Shown here piece after piece: positions 1 through 6,739 of a stretch of 6,896 nt of DNA. The notes under the pieces are model-generated. The model was given only the letters and a program-made list of their open reading frames with translations. It had not been told where the DNA came from and made no database searches. Position 1 is the first letter of the stretch; every line of letters starts with the position of its first letter. The stretch comes from an uncultured Muribaculaceae bacterium (lineage in GTDB: Bacteria; Bacteroidota; Bacteroidia; Bacteroidales; Muribaculaceae): contig CAJTJV010000054.1 in NCBI GenBank assembly GCA_910576775.1, positions 1 to 6,896 of the forward strand. The letters are read 5' to 3'. A program made the translations under genes and the position numbers.

Positions 1-78
1 ACGGGGTTCTCTGATAAAACGTCCCTCCGGGACTCGGATGCGGTTCAGCTGCAGGATGCCGATAACTTTCGAGTACAT
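1..78 (-). CDS. 5' end of unidentified gene, left copy (truncated by window edge)
   Basis: An open frame starts at the ATG at 78-76 and runs leftward off the window for 26 codons without a stop. The product begins MYSKVIGILQLNR, with a basic segment containing RVPEGR at residues 15-20. I do not recognise the protein. The pattern of a hydrophobic strand followed by IRVPEGR-R-E faintly recalls the start of ParB/Spo0J-like N-terminal domains, but 26 residues are too few to assign it. That this is coding is supported by the second copy at 6827-6896: the two are identical over the shared 70 nt except at position 50, and that change is a synonymous CAG/CAA glutamine codon. It is divergent from fbp, with 96 nt between the two starts. 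It could be a host paralogue or the first codons of a mobile-element gene. Confidence 0.65.
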   Translation of the reverse strand, partial: MYSKVIGILQLNRIRVPEGRFIREPR

Positions 79-115
79 CGCAATTGAAATATTCAAAGCA
101 TTTTTGAAAGAGCCG
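9..115 (+). repeat. Left arm of bracketing inverted repeat
   Basis: Positions 9-85 match the reverse complement of 6820-6896 with one mismatch (position 50). Beyond that, a weaker match with several substitutions and small gaps continues to the AGCCG at 111-115, which pairs with CGGCT at 6787-6791. The near-identical part is the start of the outward-reading gene plus about 7 nt; the weaker part is its upstream region. The match also covers the GTG at 115, an argument against starting fbp there. Confidence 0.9.
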
Positions 116-143
116 TGCTCGACAAGTTGAAAATAAATTTTCA

Positions 144-170
144 TTTGCACTCGACTTATCCGTATCTTTG
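144..170 (+). promoter_or_regulatory. Probable fbp promoter (Bacteroidota type)
   Basis: TATCTTTG at 163-170 matches the Bacteroidota -7 consensus TAnnTTTG exactly. A TTTG at 144-147 could serve as the -33 element, but the 15-nt gap to the -7 box is shorter than the usual spacing of about 19. Transcription would begin near 175-178, almost on top of the fbp ATG at 175. That implies either a leaderless message or use of the downstream ATG at 223. Confidence 0.55.
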
Positions 171-174
171 CAAC

Positions 175-2172
175 ATGATTCCTCAGCATATACATTACTC
201 GACGGCCGAGCTGAACAGGGAGATGCGCTATCTGCAACTCCTCTCTCGTTCATTTCCCACCATCGCCGTCGCAAGTACCGAGATAATAAATCTGGAAGCC
301 ATAATGGATCTTCCCAAAGGCACCGAACATTTCCTCACCGACATCCACGGCGAGTACGAAGCTTTCCAGCACGTGCTGAAAAACGCGTCCGGGACCATCA
401 AGCGCAAAGTCAATGAAATCTTCGGCAGCACCTTGCGTGAAGCAGACAAAAAGGCGCTCTGCACCCTTATCTATTATCCGCGCGAGAAACTCCAGCTGGT
501 GAAGCTCACAGAAGCCGACATCAGCGAATGGTATGAGATAACGCTTAACAGACTTGTGAAGGTATGTCGGAGCGTATCATCGAAATATACGCGCTCCAAG
601 GTAAACAAAGCTCTCCCCAAGGATTTCAGCTATATAATCCAGGAACTGCTCCACGGCTCCGAGGAGGACAACAACCAGAGCGCCTATTACAAACAGATTA
701 TCAGCACAATAATCTACACGCGCCGGGCCGATGCCTTCATCATAGAGATGTGCCTTCTTATCCAGCGCCTCGCCATCGACAGCCTCCACATAGTCGGCGA
801 TATTTACGACCGAGGCCCCGGAGCACACATAATCATGGATACCATATGCTGCTACCACAACGTCGATATACAATGGGGAAACCACGACGTGCTGTGGATG
901 GGAGCTTTCGCCGGGAACAACGCCTGCATAGCCAATGTGCTGCGCATATCGTTGCGCTACGGAAATCTCGACACTCTTGAGGAAGGATATGGGCTGAACA
1001 TGTTGCCACTGGCGACTTTCGCCATGGATACTTACAGCGACAGCGACCTCGGACTATATTCCCCGCGCATCAACAACGCCAGAAGAATATACACGGAAAA
1101 GGAAATACGCATCATAGCGCAGATGCACAAAGCCGTAAGTGTAATCCAGTGGAAACTCGAAGGACAGATGGTAAAGCGTCACCCTGAATATAAGATGACC
1201 GACCGCTCGCTTCTCGACAATATCGACTGGAGCAATGGCACTGTGGAACTCGAAGGGAAAACTTACCCTCTGCGCGACACTGATTTCCCGACAGTCGACC
1301 CCGAGAATCCAACGCGCCTGTCTCCTGAAGAAGAAAAACTTGTCAACCATCTCAACGCATCCTTCACCAACAACGAGAAACTCAAAAAACACGTCGACGG
1401 GTTGCTGCGCCACGGCTCCATGTACCTTTCGCGCAACAAGAACCTGATGTTCCACGCATCTATCCCGCTCAATGCCGACGGTACGTTCCGCGACGTGGCT
1501 GTAATGGGCGAGACCTTCCGCGGACGCGCGCTACTCGACCGCATAGATACCCTGATTCAGACTGCCTGCCGCACCAACAGCGACATCCCCGACCGCGAGG
1601 AATCGGTCGACTACATGTGGTATCTGTGGTGCGGACCCGACTCGCCGCTCTTCGACAAATCCAAAATGGCGACCTTCGAGCGCTACCTTCTCGACGATTC
1701 CGAAGCTCACCGCGAGGAAAAAGGTGCCTATTACACCCTGAGCAATGAGGAAAGCGTCTGCGACATGATTCTGCGCGAATTCGGACTACCGACCGAAGGC
1801 TCCCACATTATCAACGGCCATGTTCCCGTAAAAACAATACAGGGAGAAAACCCGGTGAAAGCCAACGGAAAACGTCTTGTAATCGATGGAGGGTTCTCCA
1901 AGGCATACCAGTCGCAGACGGGCATAGCCGGATATACCCTCGTCTACCATTCCCGCGGCTTCCAACTCGTTCAGCACGAGCCTTTCGAGTCGCGTCAGAA
2001 AGCCATCGAGGAAGGACAGGACATCATTTCCAACACAGTTCTGAACGAATACAACGAAAAGCGCATGAAGGTGCGCGACACCGATCAGGGACGCATACTC
2101 GCCCAACAGGTAACCGACCTCGACAAGCTCCTTGCCGCCTACCGACGCGGCCTTATCAAAGAAGACAACTGA
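175..2172 (+). CDS. fbp: Fructose-1,6-bisphosphatase, class III
   Basis: This cytoplasmic gluconeogenic enzyme hydrolyses fructose 1,6-bisphosphate to fructose 6-phosphate and phosphate; the class III family is Mn-dependent and belongs to the calcineurin-like metallophosphoesterases. From the ATG at 175 the product has 665 residues, close to the usual size (B. subtilis Fbp is about 670). Metal and phosphate motifs are intact: FLTDIHGEYEAF (Asp56, His58), GDIYDRGP (Asp209, Arg213), WGNHDVLW (Asn236, His237) and NGHVPVK (His549). The N-terminal block with FPTIA and STEIINLEAI is typical of the family. The frame is open upstream to a GTG at 115, but that stretch lies in the divergent gene's upstream repeat and before the promoter. 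An ATG at 223, preceded by AGGGAG, is a second possible start. It leads glf by 12 nt. Base composition is GC-rich, and nothing appears truncated. Confidence 0.96.
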   Translation: MIPQHIHYSTAELNREMRYLQLLSRSFPTIAVASTEIINLEAIMDLPKGTEHFLTDIHGEYEAFQHVLKNASGTIKRKVNEIFGSTLREADKKALCTLIYYPREKLQLVKLTEADISEWYEITLNRLVKVCRSVSSKYTRSKVNKALPKDFSYIIQELLHGSEEDNNQSAYYKQIISTIIYTRRADAFIIEMCLLIQRLAIDSLHIVGDIYDRGPGAHIIMDTICCYHNVDIQWGNHDVLWMGAFAGNNACIANVLRISLRYGNLDTLEEGYGLNMLPLATFAMDTYSDSDLGLYSPRINNARRIYTEKEIRIIAQMHKAVSVIQWKLEGQMVKRHPEYKMTDRSLLDNIDWSNGTVELEGKTYPLRDTDFPTVDPENPTRLSPEEEKLVNHLNASFTNNEKLKKHVDGLLRHGSMYLSRNKNLMFHASIPLNADGTFRDVAVMGETFRGRALLDRIDTLIQTACRTNSDIPDREESVDYMWYLWCGPDSPLFDKSKMATFERYLLDDSEAHREEKGAYYTLSNEESVCDMILREFGLPTEGSHIINGHVPVKTIQGENPVKANGKRLVIDGGFSKAYQSQTGIAGYTLVYHSRGFQLVQHEPFESRQKAIEEGQDIISNTVLNEYNEKRMKVRDTDQGRILAQQVTDLDKLLAAYRRGLIKEDN

Positions 2173-2184
2173 CAGCCGATAGCC

Positions 2185-3327
2185 ATGGACAACGGTAAAT
2201 ATGACTTTCTTATTGTCGGCTCCGGCCTGTTCGGAGCCACTTTCGCCCGCATCGCCACCGACCGCGGACACCGCTGCCTCGTGATAGAACGGCGCGACCA
2301 TACCGGCGGCAACATACGCTGCGAGAATATCGAAGGCATAAACGTCCACCGCTACGGCGCCCATATCTTCCACACCTCCGACCGCCGGATATGGGATTTC
2401 GTCAATTCCTTTGTCCCCTTCAACCGCTTCACAAACTCACCGCTGGCTTCGGCACCCGACGGCAGACTTTACAATCTGCCTTTCAACATGAACACCTTCC
2501 GCCAGCTGTGGGGAGTGCGCACCCCCGCCGAGGCACGCGCCGTCATCGACGCGCAGCGCCGCGAGGCACTCGACCGCATGATGGCCGACGGCGTGACGGA
2601 GCCGCGCAACCTTGAAGAACAAGCGCTCGCACTTGTCGGGCGCGACATATACGAAAAGCTTATACGCCACTACACGAAAAAGCAGTGGGGGCGGCTCTGC
2701 ACCGAGCTTCCGCCATTCATCATCCGGCGCCTGCCCCTCCGCTTCACCTACGACAACAACTATTTCAACGACATTTATCAAGGTATTCCGGAAGGAGGCT
2801 ACAACCGCCTCACCGACGGGCTTCTCAAAGGCATCGACGTACGTACAGGTGTTGATTTCAATACCATAAAGCACCGTTGGCGCGACATCGCGCACAGACT
2901 CGTCTATACCGGCGCCCTCGACGAATATTTCGATTACCGCCTCGGGCACCTCAACTGGCGGACGGTGCGCTTCGAGACAGAGACCATCGACATTCCCGAC
3001 TATCAGGGCAATGCAGTCATAAACTACACCGATTCAGCCACGCTCTGGACGCGCATCATCGAGCATAAGCATTTCGAGGCCTTCGGCAATGCCGTAAACA
3101 CAAATCCGCACACAGTAATATCTCGCGAATACTCCGAAGAGTATCTACCGGGATCCGAACCGTTCTACCCCGTCAACGACGAGCGTAACAACCGCCTATC
3201 AGACGCCTATGCCGACCTCGCCGCACACGAACCGGACGTGATTTTTGGCGGCCGCCTCGCCCTATACCGTTACCTCGACATGGCTCCCGTCATCGCCGAC
3301 GCAATAAAAGCCGCCTCGGACGTCTAA
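2185..3327 (+). CDS. glf: UDP-galactopyranose mutase
   Basis: This FAD-dependent cytoplasmic enzyme interconverts UDP-galactopyranose and UDP-galactofuranose, the donor for galactofuranose in surface glycans. The 380-residue product is near the family size and aligns in my memory with E. coli Glf along its whole length. Visible motifs are the N-terminal dinucleotide-binding loop VGSGLFGA (Gly12, Gly14, Gly17), ERRDHTGGN, YGAHIFHT, FNRFTNSPLA, FNMNTF, YTKKQWG, FDYR, GNAVINYTD, TRIIEHKHF and the C-terminal FAD motif FGGRLALYRY (Gly355, Gly356). The two arginines that contact the substrate diphosphate in the family correspond to Arg186 (in LPLRF) and Arg290 (in TRIIEH). It starts 12 nt after the fbp stop with no visible promoter between, so co-transcription is likely. 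Its last codons form the left arm of the terminator. No glycosyltransferase genes are adjacent, so its glycan is unknown. Confidence 0.97.
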   Translation: MDNGKYDFLIVGSGLFGATFARIATDRGHRCLVIERRDHTGGNIRCENIEGINVHRYGAHIFHTSDRRIWDFVNSFVPFNRFTNSPLASAPDGRLYNLPFNMNTFRQLWGVRTPAEARAVIDAQRREALDRMMADGVTEPRNLEEQALALVGRDIYEKLIRHYTKKQWGRLCTELPPFIIRRLPLRFTYDNNYFNDIYQGIPEGGYNRLTDGLLKGIDVRTGVDFNTIKHRWRDIAHRLVYTGALDEYFDYRLGHLNWRTVRFETETIDIPDYQGNAVINYTDSATLWTRIIEHKHFEAFGNAVNTNPHTVISREYSEEYLPGSEPFYPVNDERNNRLSDAYADLAAHEPDVIFGGRLALYRYLDMAPVIADAIKAASDV

Positions 3328-3343
3328 ATGTCCGAGGCGGCTT
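3308..3343. terminator. Bidirectional intrinsic terminator between convergent operons
   Basis: A perfect 14-bp stem (3308-3321 with 3330-3343), mostly G+C, encloses an 8-nt loop. The left arm is glf coding sequence and the TAA stop of glf (3325-3327) sits in the loop. Read on the minus strand, the hairpin is followed by TTTTATT, a good U-tract for ending the peptidase operon. On the plus strand the tract is poor (TTATCAGTTT). It lies 29 nt beyond the peptidase stop codon. Confidence 0.88.
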
Positions 3344-3371
3344 ATCAGTTTCCAATCAACTTTACCGGATT

Positions 3372-6161
3372 TTATTCACCGCCGATTTTTCTAATCAAGT
3401 GGCCATTTCGCTCTATTGTGCGGACTTGATGCTTTGCTTTTGGAGCCGATTGCTTCTGCCCCGGAGGCAGAATCGGAACAGTTTCATAGCGGCCGTCGCA
3501 CTCTATTATTCTCCGCACAGGAGCCGGTTCGAAGACTCGACTGCCTTTCTTAGCCTCGGAAGCCTTCCGGTTCTGTTGCCCGGCAGCAACCTGCGTTGCC
3601 ATATCCCACGCCTTGAAAGTCTCAAAATCATAAGTCCATTCCGCACCTTCGGAGGTTCGCATCACATATTTGTAAATAGCCTCGCGACTCGGAGCATTAA
3701 AATGTGAATAATCATTATTCATCACACTGTTCTCGCTCGGGCGCCACAGCCCGTAAGGCCAATACCAGGCACCCATATATATACTTGTCTCGCGGCTATA
3801 AAACTCGTCCTTTAGCATGTGTGCCCACGGAACGTCTTCAGGCACATCGGTAGCCGATATATTCATTCCCCAACCCTTGTCGTGATAATCGGTCTTTATC
3901 CACTGTCGGAACGATTCCTCTGCTCCGGGTTGCGTATGATTATCTTCATATCCGGCATAAATATATTCGTCGAGTAGCTTGCCAATACCATGCCCTCCAA
4001 CCTCATGCACAATCACCGATGAAGCTCCACCTTCTTCTATAACCGCAAATGAGCCTCCGGCATCCTGCATGGCTGTATAGCCGCTGGCAAAAGAACTGCG
4101 GCTGTTGTTTTCAACAATACAGATATGTGCCTGAGCTATATCGACAGCGGGCAATACTTTGGAAATATATTCGGCAGCTTTATTTAAATCCTGATTTAAA
4201 GCTTGTTGTCCATTGTAAGCGCCAAATTTATTGGGAGACACCACTTTTACGGCATATACATTGAAACGCGTCCGGAGTGATTTCAACGGTTCTATCTCAA
4301 ACAGATATTCCATAGAAGCCCGCATATCGCGTTCGTATTGCCCGTCCTCTTCCATGTCGAGGTCGACATAACCGTCACCCATAAATATTACATTTATACC
4401 CGAGCCTTCCGAAGCCTTCTGGAGTTCCATAAGTTCTCCGTCCTTACTGTAATCCGACGATGTATAAGGAGGCTCCGGAACATAAGGATCGTGTTCCACC
4501 GGCTCTCCAAGATGCTCCCTCAATATAGGATCAAGCATCTCGGCATATTCTGCAGCCGGGATATCCCAATCACGCTCCACATGCCATAAGAGATTCCCAT
4601 TCTCATCATAAAGGCTCATATTACCAGCCCCATTGCCCCCAAGACCCTTGCCGGCTATAAAATGATCGGTATAGATTATATCTTTAGGCACACCGTGCGC
4701 TTCGAGATTTTCAATATTTGACTTGTAATCAATCTCAGAATCCGGATTTGGCCAAAAATCCTTAACAAATATCATACCGAGTCCCTTTGGTGCATAATCG
4801 AGATATTTATTCATAAATTCAACCGGTATTATGTCAGAATAATTCTCACCCTTATCGTCACTTCCGGCATGGAGCAACCATGATAGTTTATGTTTTTTAA
4901 GTTCTGTTAAAGTAGTGGACGAGCCCTCCTTATAATTCAACACTTCTTCATCAGGAAGCCGGAGATTTATATCTGTATAATCAATCTTTCCTCCATTACA
5001 TAAGTTGACCTGGATAAAGTTCCAGCCGAATTCCTGCCACCTTTCATGATGGGTTATTTTATGCGGAAACGCTCCGGTCATTGCACTATTAGCCAAATCT
5101 AATCTGTCTGCGTCATCCATTATTACAGTAAAACTCTCTGGTAACATACCTCTGATTCCATTGAATTGAGCGCCTCCAAAACGCATCTCCATAACCCAAT
5201 TTGTACGATATTTTCCCCCGTCATTCGAATTTAAGCAATCCCATTCCCATATAGGCTTATCACTCCACCAGTTTTGCTGATAAGTCCAGTTTTCACCTCC
5301 GCAAGTGTCATAAAAATCCTTTAATGCCGCCATGTGCTCTTCGACAGAATGCATTCCCGATTTCAACTGACGCAATCTTAACTCCCCTCCATCCAACCAT
5401 TTTATTGAGTTTGAACAAAAATCACTTTCAACATTTCTCTCCGCCTCCTTATTCTCATCAATATCCAATGTAATAAAACCATCTCCAAAATTATTTGCCT
5501 TTATCCAGGATGATGTATCATAAAAGCTTAGATTCAAATCAACCTCCTTTAAAACAGGAATTCTATATACCTGTTTCTCAGGTCCCACGATAAGACATCT
5601 GCCATCAGTATCACTAAAAACAGAATAATCGCTTAAGAACGATTCAGAATGTTGCTTTACATGGATTTCATCATAATAATCTCCTGCCTTGTATGGAATT
5701 GTAAAAGTTCTTTCCGGACCATTATTTTCGTTGATCATTAATTCATTTTTAAACCAATAGACATCGTCTGCTAAAAATCCATAACTTGTCCATATATTAT
5801 ACGAATCTGATTTAGGAAATTCTATCTTATCCGACTGCTCCCCACATGAATATCCCTCTATATTAATCACGCACGTTTCTTTAGGCAATATAAAATTATG
5901 CCGATTCACCTTGATATATTTCTCGCCTTTGAAAGCCATACGATCAATATCATCGACATTATAAGAAATGAGTCCGTCGAATGTATCAAAATTCTGTCTT
6001 AATTTGCCGTCCTCAGTGGTATCGAAATAAATCCGACTAATAGAATTATTTAAAATTATATCCGGTTTATCATTTCCCTTGGGGTACACAATAAAAGCTT
6101 GAGAGAATGCCGACATGCACACCGTGCATATCATGGCAAGGAAGAAGGAAAGTTTTTTCAT
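3372..6161 (-). CDS. Secreted multidomain M64 (IgA-peptidase family) metallopeptidase
   Basis: The 929-residue product is predicted to be exported, with a signal peptide at 1-22 (MKKLSFF start, hydrophobic core, likely cut after SQA). In order I see: a short beta module ending DDIDRMAF (70-77); two BACON-like beta domains (about 105-172, with NNGPERTFTIPY and IHVKQ; about 180-272, with Trp219 and LRLRQ); a leucine-rich-repeat-like region (about 275-400, LKDFYDTCGGENW, SDKPIWEWD, IRGMLPESF, LDLANSAMTGAFP); a thioredoxin-like region without CxxC (about 415-560, Trp428); and the M64 catalytic domain (about 580-860). The last opens with INVIFMGDGY at 589 and carries the zinc site HEVGGHGIGKLLDEY at 719-733. 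A basic tail of about 70 residues follows. The first zinc motif is HExxxH (His719, Glu720, His724), one residue longer than the classical HExxH. The start is fixed by a 4-nt ATGA overlap with the upstream gene. Family members cleave proteins, IgA in the founding case; the substrate here is unknown. No T9SS tail is visible. Confidence 0.87.
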   Translation of the reverse strand: MKKLSFFLAMICTVCMSAFSQAFIVYPKGNDKPDIILNNSISRIYFDTTEDGKLRQNFDTFDGLISYNVDDIDRMAFKGEKYIKVNRHNFILPKETCVINIEGYSCGEQSDKIEFPKSDSYNIWTSYGFLADDVYWFKNELMINENNGPERTFTIPYKAGDYYDEIHVKQHSESFLSDYSVFSDTDGRCLIVGPEKQVYRIPVLKEVDLNLSFYDTSSWIKANNFGDGFITLDIDENKEAERNVESDFCSNSIKWLDGGELRLRQLKSGMHSVEEHMAALKDFYDTCGGENWTYQQNWWSDKPIWEWDCLNSNDGGKYRTNWVMEMRFGGAQFNGIRGMLPESFTVIMDDADRLDLANSAMTGAFPHKITHHERWQEFGWNFIQVNLCNGGKIDYTDINLRLPDEEVLNYKEGSSTTLTELKKHKLSWLLHAGSDDKGENYSDIIPVEFMNKYLDYAPKGLGMIFVKDFWPNPDSEIDYKSNIENLEAHGVPKDIIYTDHFIAGKGLGGNGAGNMSLYDENGNLLWHVERDWDIPAAEYAEMLDPILREHLGEPVEHDPYVPEPPYTSSDYSKDGELMELQKASEGSGINVIFMGDGYVDLDMEEDGQYERDMRASMEYLFEIEPLKSLRTRFNVYAVKVVSPNKFGAYNGQQALNQDLNKAAEYISKVLPAVDIAQAHICIVENNSRSSFASGYTAMQDAGGSFAVIEEGGASSVIVHEVGGHGIGKLLDEYIYAGYEDNHTQPGAEESFRQWIKTDYHDKGWGMNISATDVPEDVPWAHMLKDEFYSRETSIYMGAWYWPYGLWRPSENSVMNNDYSHFNAPSREAIYKYVMRTSEGAEWTYDFETFKAWDMATQVAAGQQNRKASEAKKGSRVFEPAPVRRIIECDGRYETVPILPPGQKQSAPKAKHQVRTIERNGHLIRKIGGE
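6158..6161 (-). promoter_or_regulatory. ATGA stop/start overlap (translational coupling)
   Basis: On the minus strand, AAATGAAAAAA contains both the TGA ending the 176-residue protein (6160-6158) and the ATG opening the peptidase (6161-6159). Such 4-nt overlaps usually mean that ribosomes finishing the first frame re-initiate on the second, so both proteins are probably made in linked amounts. This also fixes the peptidase start. Confidence 0.85.
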
Positions 6162-6688
6162 TTCTTCATAAATTTAATAGACTGTCCGTCAATTGTCAAT
6201 ATATATATTCCCGCCGGGAATCCTGCCAATGATACCAGTTCGGTGCCACGAAGCAAGCGCATCCGGGACATTTCATTGCCACCCAAGGAGTATATGGCGA
6301 TATCGGCAGAATCCGTAACTATATCAAACTCTATTCCGTCGCCATGAAAACAGCATATATTTATTGGTGCAAGAGATTCGCCCACATCGGTAACGGTTGA
6401 ATTCTTCTCGAATGTAATGCGGTCCACGTCCTTTAAGATAATCTCATAATTTCCACCACTTGTTTTAACCGATGCACAATGGTTCTCCCAATAGAAACCA
6501 TCACTATTTGGTATAGTAATATCGGTCTCAATATCTACAGGAATGTCAAGAGCGGTATGATCATTCATCCACACTTTCATATAAACCGTATTGTCTGAAG
6601 CAATATCTTGTGCCTTGATACTCGCAGAGATGCAGAATATGAATAAAATAACAAATCCGAAAGACCAAAATGAACAAGTTTTTTTCAT
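6158..6688 (-). CDS. Small secreted protein with T9SS type A-like C-terminal sorting tail
   Basis: The 176-residue product has a strong signal peptide (basic MKK, hydrophobic stretch to about residue 22, likely cleavage after Ala26 in SIKAQD). A small beta-rich segment of about 70 residues follows and ends in LKDVDRITF (85-93), a motif frequent at the start of secreted Bacteroidales proteins; the neighbouring peptidase has a similar DDIDRMAF. The C-terminal stretch from about 109 (IAIYSLGGNEM, LAGFPAGIYILTIDG, then KFMKK) has the pattern of Por/T9SS type A sorting domains. These direct passage through the type IX machinery and surface attachment in species that have it. No catalytic motif is seen. 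It is the first gene of the operon, and its TGA overlaps the peptidase ATG by 4 nt, suggesting translational coupling. Function unknown. It could be a small cargo, an adaptor for its partner, or a lineage-specific surface protein. Confidence 0.82.
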   Translation of the reverse strand: MKKTCSFWSFGFVILFIFCISASIKAQDIASDNTVYMKVWMNDHTALDIPVDIETDITIPNSDGFYWENHCASVKTSGGNYEIILKDVDRITFEKNSTVTDVGESLAPINICCFHGDGIEFDIVTDSADIAIYSLGGNEMSRMRLLRGTELVSLAGFPAGIYILTIDGQSIKFMKK

Positions 6689-6717
6689 TTGTTGACATGA
6701 TTAGATTTGTCAACAAA
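6688..6717. repeat. Inverted repeat spanning -7 box to start codon (candidate operator or 5' hairpin)
   Basis: TTTGTTGACA (6688-6697) and TGTCAACAAA (6708-6717) are perfect 10-bp inverted arms around a 10-nt spacer. On the minus strand one arm contains the TTTG of the -7 box and the other ends at the A of the ATG. As DNA it is a plausible dimeric-repressor site. As RNA the arms could fold and bury the start region, if transcription starts far enough upstream to include the whole first arm. Confidence 0.6.
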
Positions 6718-6721
6718 ATTA
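6714..6721 (-). promoter_or_regulatory. Probable -7 box of the secreted-protein operon
   Basis: Read on the minus strand this is TAATTTTG, an exact match to TAnnTTTG. It lies 25 nt upstream of the ATG at 6688, giving a leader of about 20 nt. No TTG is found about 19 nt further upstream. That place is taken by the end of the nine-G run, so the -33 element is either absent or atypical. Confidence 0.55.
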
Positions 6722-6739
6722 AATAATTATTTTTATTTA

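Noticed and set aside
21..33. Small hairpin GTCCC-TCC-GGGAC in the repeat arm, and adjacent CAGCTG/CTGCAG palindromes, considered as a recombination site
   Set aside because: These lie in the conserved codons of the outward gene, and one palindrome is lost in the right copy by the synonymous change, so they are unlikely to be a functional core site.
9..115. Reading the bracketing repeats as proven insertion-sequence termini
   Set aside because: The match fades gradually upstream instead of stopping at a sharp end, no target-site duplication is visible, and the gene continues outside the window, so a transposon is only one option.
115..174. Extending fbp upstream to the GTG at 115 (20 extra residues)
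   Set aside because: This stretch precedes the TATCTTTG box or overlaps it, is part of the divergent gene's upstream region, and would make the protein longer than usual for the family with non-family residues.
1786..2373. A 195-codon minus-strand open frame across the end of fbp and start of glf
   Set aside because: It lies wholly antisense to two well-supported genes in GC-rich DNA, where long antisense frames are common, and its product shows no recognisable domain.
2437..2949. A 170-codon minus-strand open frame inside glf
   Set aside because: It is antisense to the conserved glf frame, has no recognisable motif, and is explained by the codon bias of glf.
3399..3707. Plus-strand open frames opposite the peptidase gene (also at 4049-4264, 4338-4589 and 6099-6347)
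   Set aside because: They are short frames opposite a gene with clear domains, with no supporting promoter or conserved motif.
4183..4200. Inverted repeat TTTAAATC-CT-GATTTAAA
   Set aside because: It lies inside the catalytic domain coding region and comes from the repeated residues of LNQDLNKA; the A/T-rich stem with a 2-nt loop is not a credible regulatory element.
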